Source: Helopsaltes ochotensis (taxonomy: Eukaryota; Chordata; Aves; Passeriformes; Locustellidae). Taken from it: 64,000 bases of DNA. Each line of letters opens with the position of its first letter. The stretch's first letter is position 1. Both the position numbers and the translations under genes were made by a program. This document shows positions 60,789 to 64,000 of the stretch, piece by piece. The notes beneath the pieces were generated by a model. That model was not told the DNA's origin. It saw only the letters and a program-made list of their open reading frames with translations, and did no database searches. Location of the stretch: positions 217,070 through 281,069 of the forward strand of contig VXBM01000759.1 in the NCBI GenBank assembly GCA_013400155.1. Direction: 5' to 3'.

Positions 60789-63700
60789 TAAAATAATGAA
60801 ATAGTCTCCATCTATCTTCCTTGAAATATCTACATTATCTTTGGATGTGATTATGTAGGAATATTGTTAATTTTGTTCGCAGCTCTCTATTACCCTATTT
60901 GAAATGTTCCTTAAGATACACCTTGAATTTTCATGTTTGAGAAATAATACTCTATTTCAGCTCTGAAGTATAATACAAGTAGACTACCATACAAATTATG
61001 GTATTAATAAGCCCTAGCTACAAACTGGTTTATTCACAAATGCCTTTCTCTTATTTACATTCCAATATTGGACTATTATTCAAATTTTATTCCAATCAGA
61101 ATTCCATTACCATATACTTTGAAAATAACTACTTCTTAATTAAAAAAACCCAAGCCTGAAAGCTGAAATTAGTTTGTATTTTCTCTATTATTGTCCCCCA
61201 AATCTCAGTATTCAAATTTAAATATTCCCTAAAAAGAATGCTGACATGCTCCTTTAGTAATAGCCCACTTACAAGACAGACTCCCTCAGGTGCCTTTGCC
61301 ATTTACATTGCAGTTGATTCAAAACTTGATTGTGAAAGCTTGGAGAAAAAATAACCTCCACCAAGGAAAAACAATTTCATGCTTATCCTTTCTTATAGGT
61401 TCTTTAGAGAACTCCTCCATCAGTCAGGACAAGATGCCTATCTTTGGACTAACCTGTTCTTTGTATTTATACTTATAAGTGACCTATAATGCTGGTGTCA
61501 AAAATATGGTGCCAGGAGATGGTAACCATTGACTGCTTCACTTTCCTGTGCAAGTCTGACTACTTTGGTGGTATTACTACACTGAGTCTCTCCAAAGTTC
61601 TCTCAGTTTTATGTTTGTATGCTGTTCCTCCATTGAAATATTAAATCTCTGACATCACTGGGGTTTCTATCCAACACAACTGTCTTGCTGAAAACAGAGG
61701 CCTGGAACTTACATTTGGATTGTGTGTGGCTCACTGGATGACTTCAGCTGTTGCAGAAATAGTTTATGTATACAACAAGCAAATGTTTTTAATGAGAAAT
61801 TGGAATAAAATCAATATTGTAGAAGGAATTTGAGAATGTTCATCATGTTGTCTGTCAGCAGTCTCATTTTCTTTAATTCCTTTATTAAAACCAGCTCTTA
61901 GTAGTTCATTATATGACATAATTTAGGTTAAAACACAACCCGCATTTATCCTGTGGCCAAAGAATCTCCAAGGGTAGCAGAAGTTGTATAACTCCACTTT
62001 AGAGAAAAAGGAGCAGAAGAACAGTGAGATAGGGTAGAGAAATCCACTGTATCCTTCCTAATCCTATAGCCTTCTCACATGAAGGCATTTTCTATGTAAG
62101 CACATGCTCTGACTGTGCAGTAAATGAGTACACAGCTGCCCTTCAAGTAGGAGAGCAAAGGCTTAATCTTAGAAGTTTCCCCCACTGAAGCTCTATACTT
62201 TCTCTTCTTAAGATTAGATGGATTTCATCCTTCAGTGATGACTAGCACTTTATGAGCTCATTCTCTCCCATCTGGGAATACAAATCCTTTAATACTGGCA
62301 TTTGAGTAGCTTTACATCTTTTAAGTACTTGAGAACTAATCCCATCCTCTATACACAGTTTTGCGTGCTGGGTTTTCTCTGGTGGTGGCAGAGGAAGAGT
62401 CTCTCTCCTTGCAGGATGGAGCACCCTGTTGGCCAGTCTTTACTCCCCAGTAGGAAGGTGAAGCAAAGATTTCCTGTAACTTTGGTCTCTAATAGTTCTG
62501 CCATTTCCATTACCCTGAAGCAACTATGCTCCGAGTTTGAACCAAAAGGTTCTGGCCAGACTGTCAATCACTGACTGGATTTTTAATGCTGCCATGCCCC
62601 CAAATGTGGCTTCAGCTGCTTTCTGCAGGGCAGCATTGGGCTATTTGTTCTGAGTGCTGACTGGCAAGCATCAAATGCTCAAGCAAACAAGTTCTGGGTT
62701 TTAGTACAGTCATATACTGAATGAAGTCAACCACTCTAGGAAGCTTTGGGCAGTCAGAGAAATAAAAATAACGTGTGGAGATGGGCCTAAAGACATTTTG
62801 GGTGTAGTTGGTGACAAATCAGATATTGTTAGACATACTTTAGACCAAGTATATCTTTGCTGGCTTCTGGTCTTCTGTTCCAGGTCCCACAGAGGTTATG
62901 CCATCATGACGGTAACAACTACCAGGAACTGAGGACAGCTGGGGTCAGGAGATGGTGGCAAAAGGGAAAGGGATGGTTTTAAACCAAAGAACTAGAAATA
63001 AGAAATATCAGAAGACTAGGAAGTTACCACATTTGGTCGAACAAAGAGCAGCAAGAGCATGAAAATCTGGCAAACTTCAGGTAAGAAGTTGACAAACTAT
63101 TCTCTCCTCTTACAATAATTTTGAAATATTTTTGAGCAGGAACATATGATCCCCAAAGGCCAAGAAAGAAACTTGGTAGTTTGGGGAAGTGCAAAGCTGG
63201 TCTAGTAGATATTAAGTCCCAGCTAATCTGGGGACCATTTTTTCCCAGAAGCAATGCTCCCCCGCAGTCCCAGCTGGGCTGATCCCTGCCTTCGTGCAGC
63301 TGACAACCAAGCCCTTGATATTGTTTCTCTGGATAAATGGATGACAGCCATGTATCATCCTTCCCTTGGTGACTGTTACTTCTGGCACCATTTGTTTCCA
63401 TTTCATTTTAAGGTCAGTATGAATTGTCTCAGGCAAAAATGACTTAATAATGAAATTAATAAAATGAAATAATGTTAAAGTAATATTATAAACTTATCTT
63501 TTGGCAATCTGACAAGCAAGGGAGGCTTTAGATCAGATTATCCAACAATTACTTTTTATAAATATATCCAAGCCATTTCTTAGTGTGAACTTGCAGATTG
63601 CACAAGCACTCAGCAGTCTTTTTTAGGCTGCAGATCCTTATCTTTCAAAAAACTTAGCAAGGTTTGCTGCATGAAACTCTCAGTTTAAAGACTGTGATAT

Positions 63701-63978
63701 AACTGATTGCTTTAATATAATTTTCTACCAGAATGTTCCATGGTACACTGTGCCCTGAGATAGCATCTGAAAGTGGTTGTATGGGAGAGGTGTAGGAGGA
63801 TCAGGATTCATGACTCTATGGCAACTGAAAAAAATGGGATCCCAAAGTCATAATAAAAATCATTCCTTGTGATAGGAAGTTCTATTTGCTCTTTGAAACT
63901 GAGAGCAATAGGAAAAAAGGAAAATTTGGTATCTACCTATTGGAACAGGGAGAGCATTTCACACTCTGATCAGACAAA
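60789..63978. other. Unique AT-rich sequence, no gene seen
   Basis: Overlapping short open frames near 62242-62574 and 63024-63442 lie on both strands and lack known domains. No interspersed repeat is recognised. Confidence 0.42.
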
Positions 63979-64000
63979 GAAGGGAAGGGAAGGGAAGGGA
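63979..64000. repeat. (GGGAA)n pentanucleotide array, runs off the window
   Basis: Four AAGGG/GGGAA units at the very end with no interruption. The array continues past the window edge, so its full length is unknown. Confidence 0.85.

Overview
The window reads as avian nuclear DNA, probably from a passerine-type genome. The assignment rests on several fragments of CR1, the dominant bird LINE, on two endogenous-retrovirus LTRs of a kind seen in birds, and on a thin scatter of very old amniote repeats (MIR/CORE-SINE-like copies, an old CR1-type LINE) in otherwise unique, AT-rich sequence. One N (6128) inside a long poly-A run marks an unresolved assembly base.

I find no supportable host protein-coding exon, tRNA, rRNA or other RNA gene. 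The longest open frames are short, overlap on both strands, and either look like chance or fall inside transposons. The window is best described as a gene desert or part of a very large intron. Prokaryotic features (operons, RBS, CRISPR, attachment sites) do not apply.

Layout. 1-4.4 kb: simple repeats (a TTTGG pentamer array, a 19-bp minisatellite, TA-rich tracts). 4.4-7 kb: an old LINE remnant, an 80-base poly-A run and a MIR-like SINE. 7-32 kb: mostly unique sequence with a perfect 16-bp hairpin flanked by direct repeats (9.56 kb), a G-rich purine tract with a quadruplex motif (9.7 kb) and a 12-bp minisatellite (18.65 kb). 32.3-33.7 kb: a pyrimidine tract, a second MIR-like SINE and a possible retroviral primer-binding-site remnant. 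35.6-36.2 kb: an internal endonuclease-region fragment of CR1. 39.5-39.9 kb: a minus-strand solo LTR. 41.4-48.1 kb: the densest repeat block, with CR1 on minus (41.4-42.1), an old amniote repeat (43.9), CR1 on plus (45.2), an ancient CR1-type LINE on minus (46.6-47.4) and CR1 on plus (47.5-48.1). 54.5-54.8 kb: another plus-strand CR1 3' end. 57.0-57.6 kb: a plus-strand LTR with three inverted CCAAT boxes, TATA and AATAAA. 57.6-64 kb: unique AT-rich sequence with a perfect 12-bp-arm palindrome, ending in a GGGAA array that runs off the window.

No genes act together here. The content is decayed mobile elements plus unique DNA, some of which may be conserved regulatory sequence; that can only be judged by alignment. 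I did not find convincing evidence of a new biological system. The items most worth checking are the flanked hairpin at 9.56 kb, the promoter architecture of the 57-kb LTR, and the orphan internal CR1 fragment at 35.6 kb.
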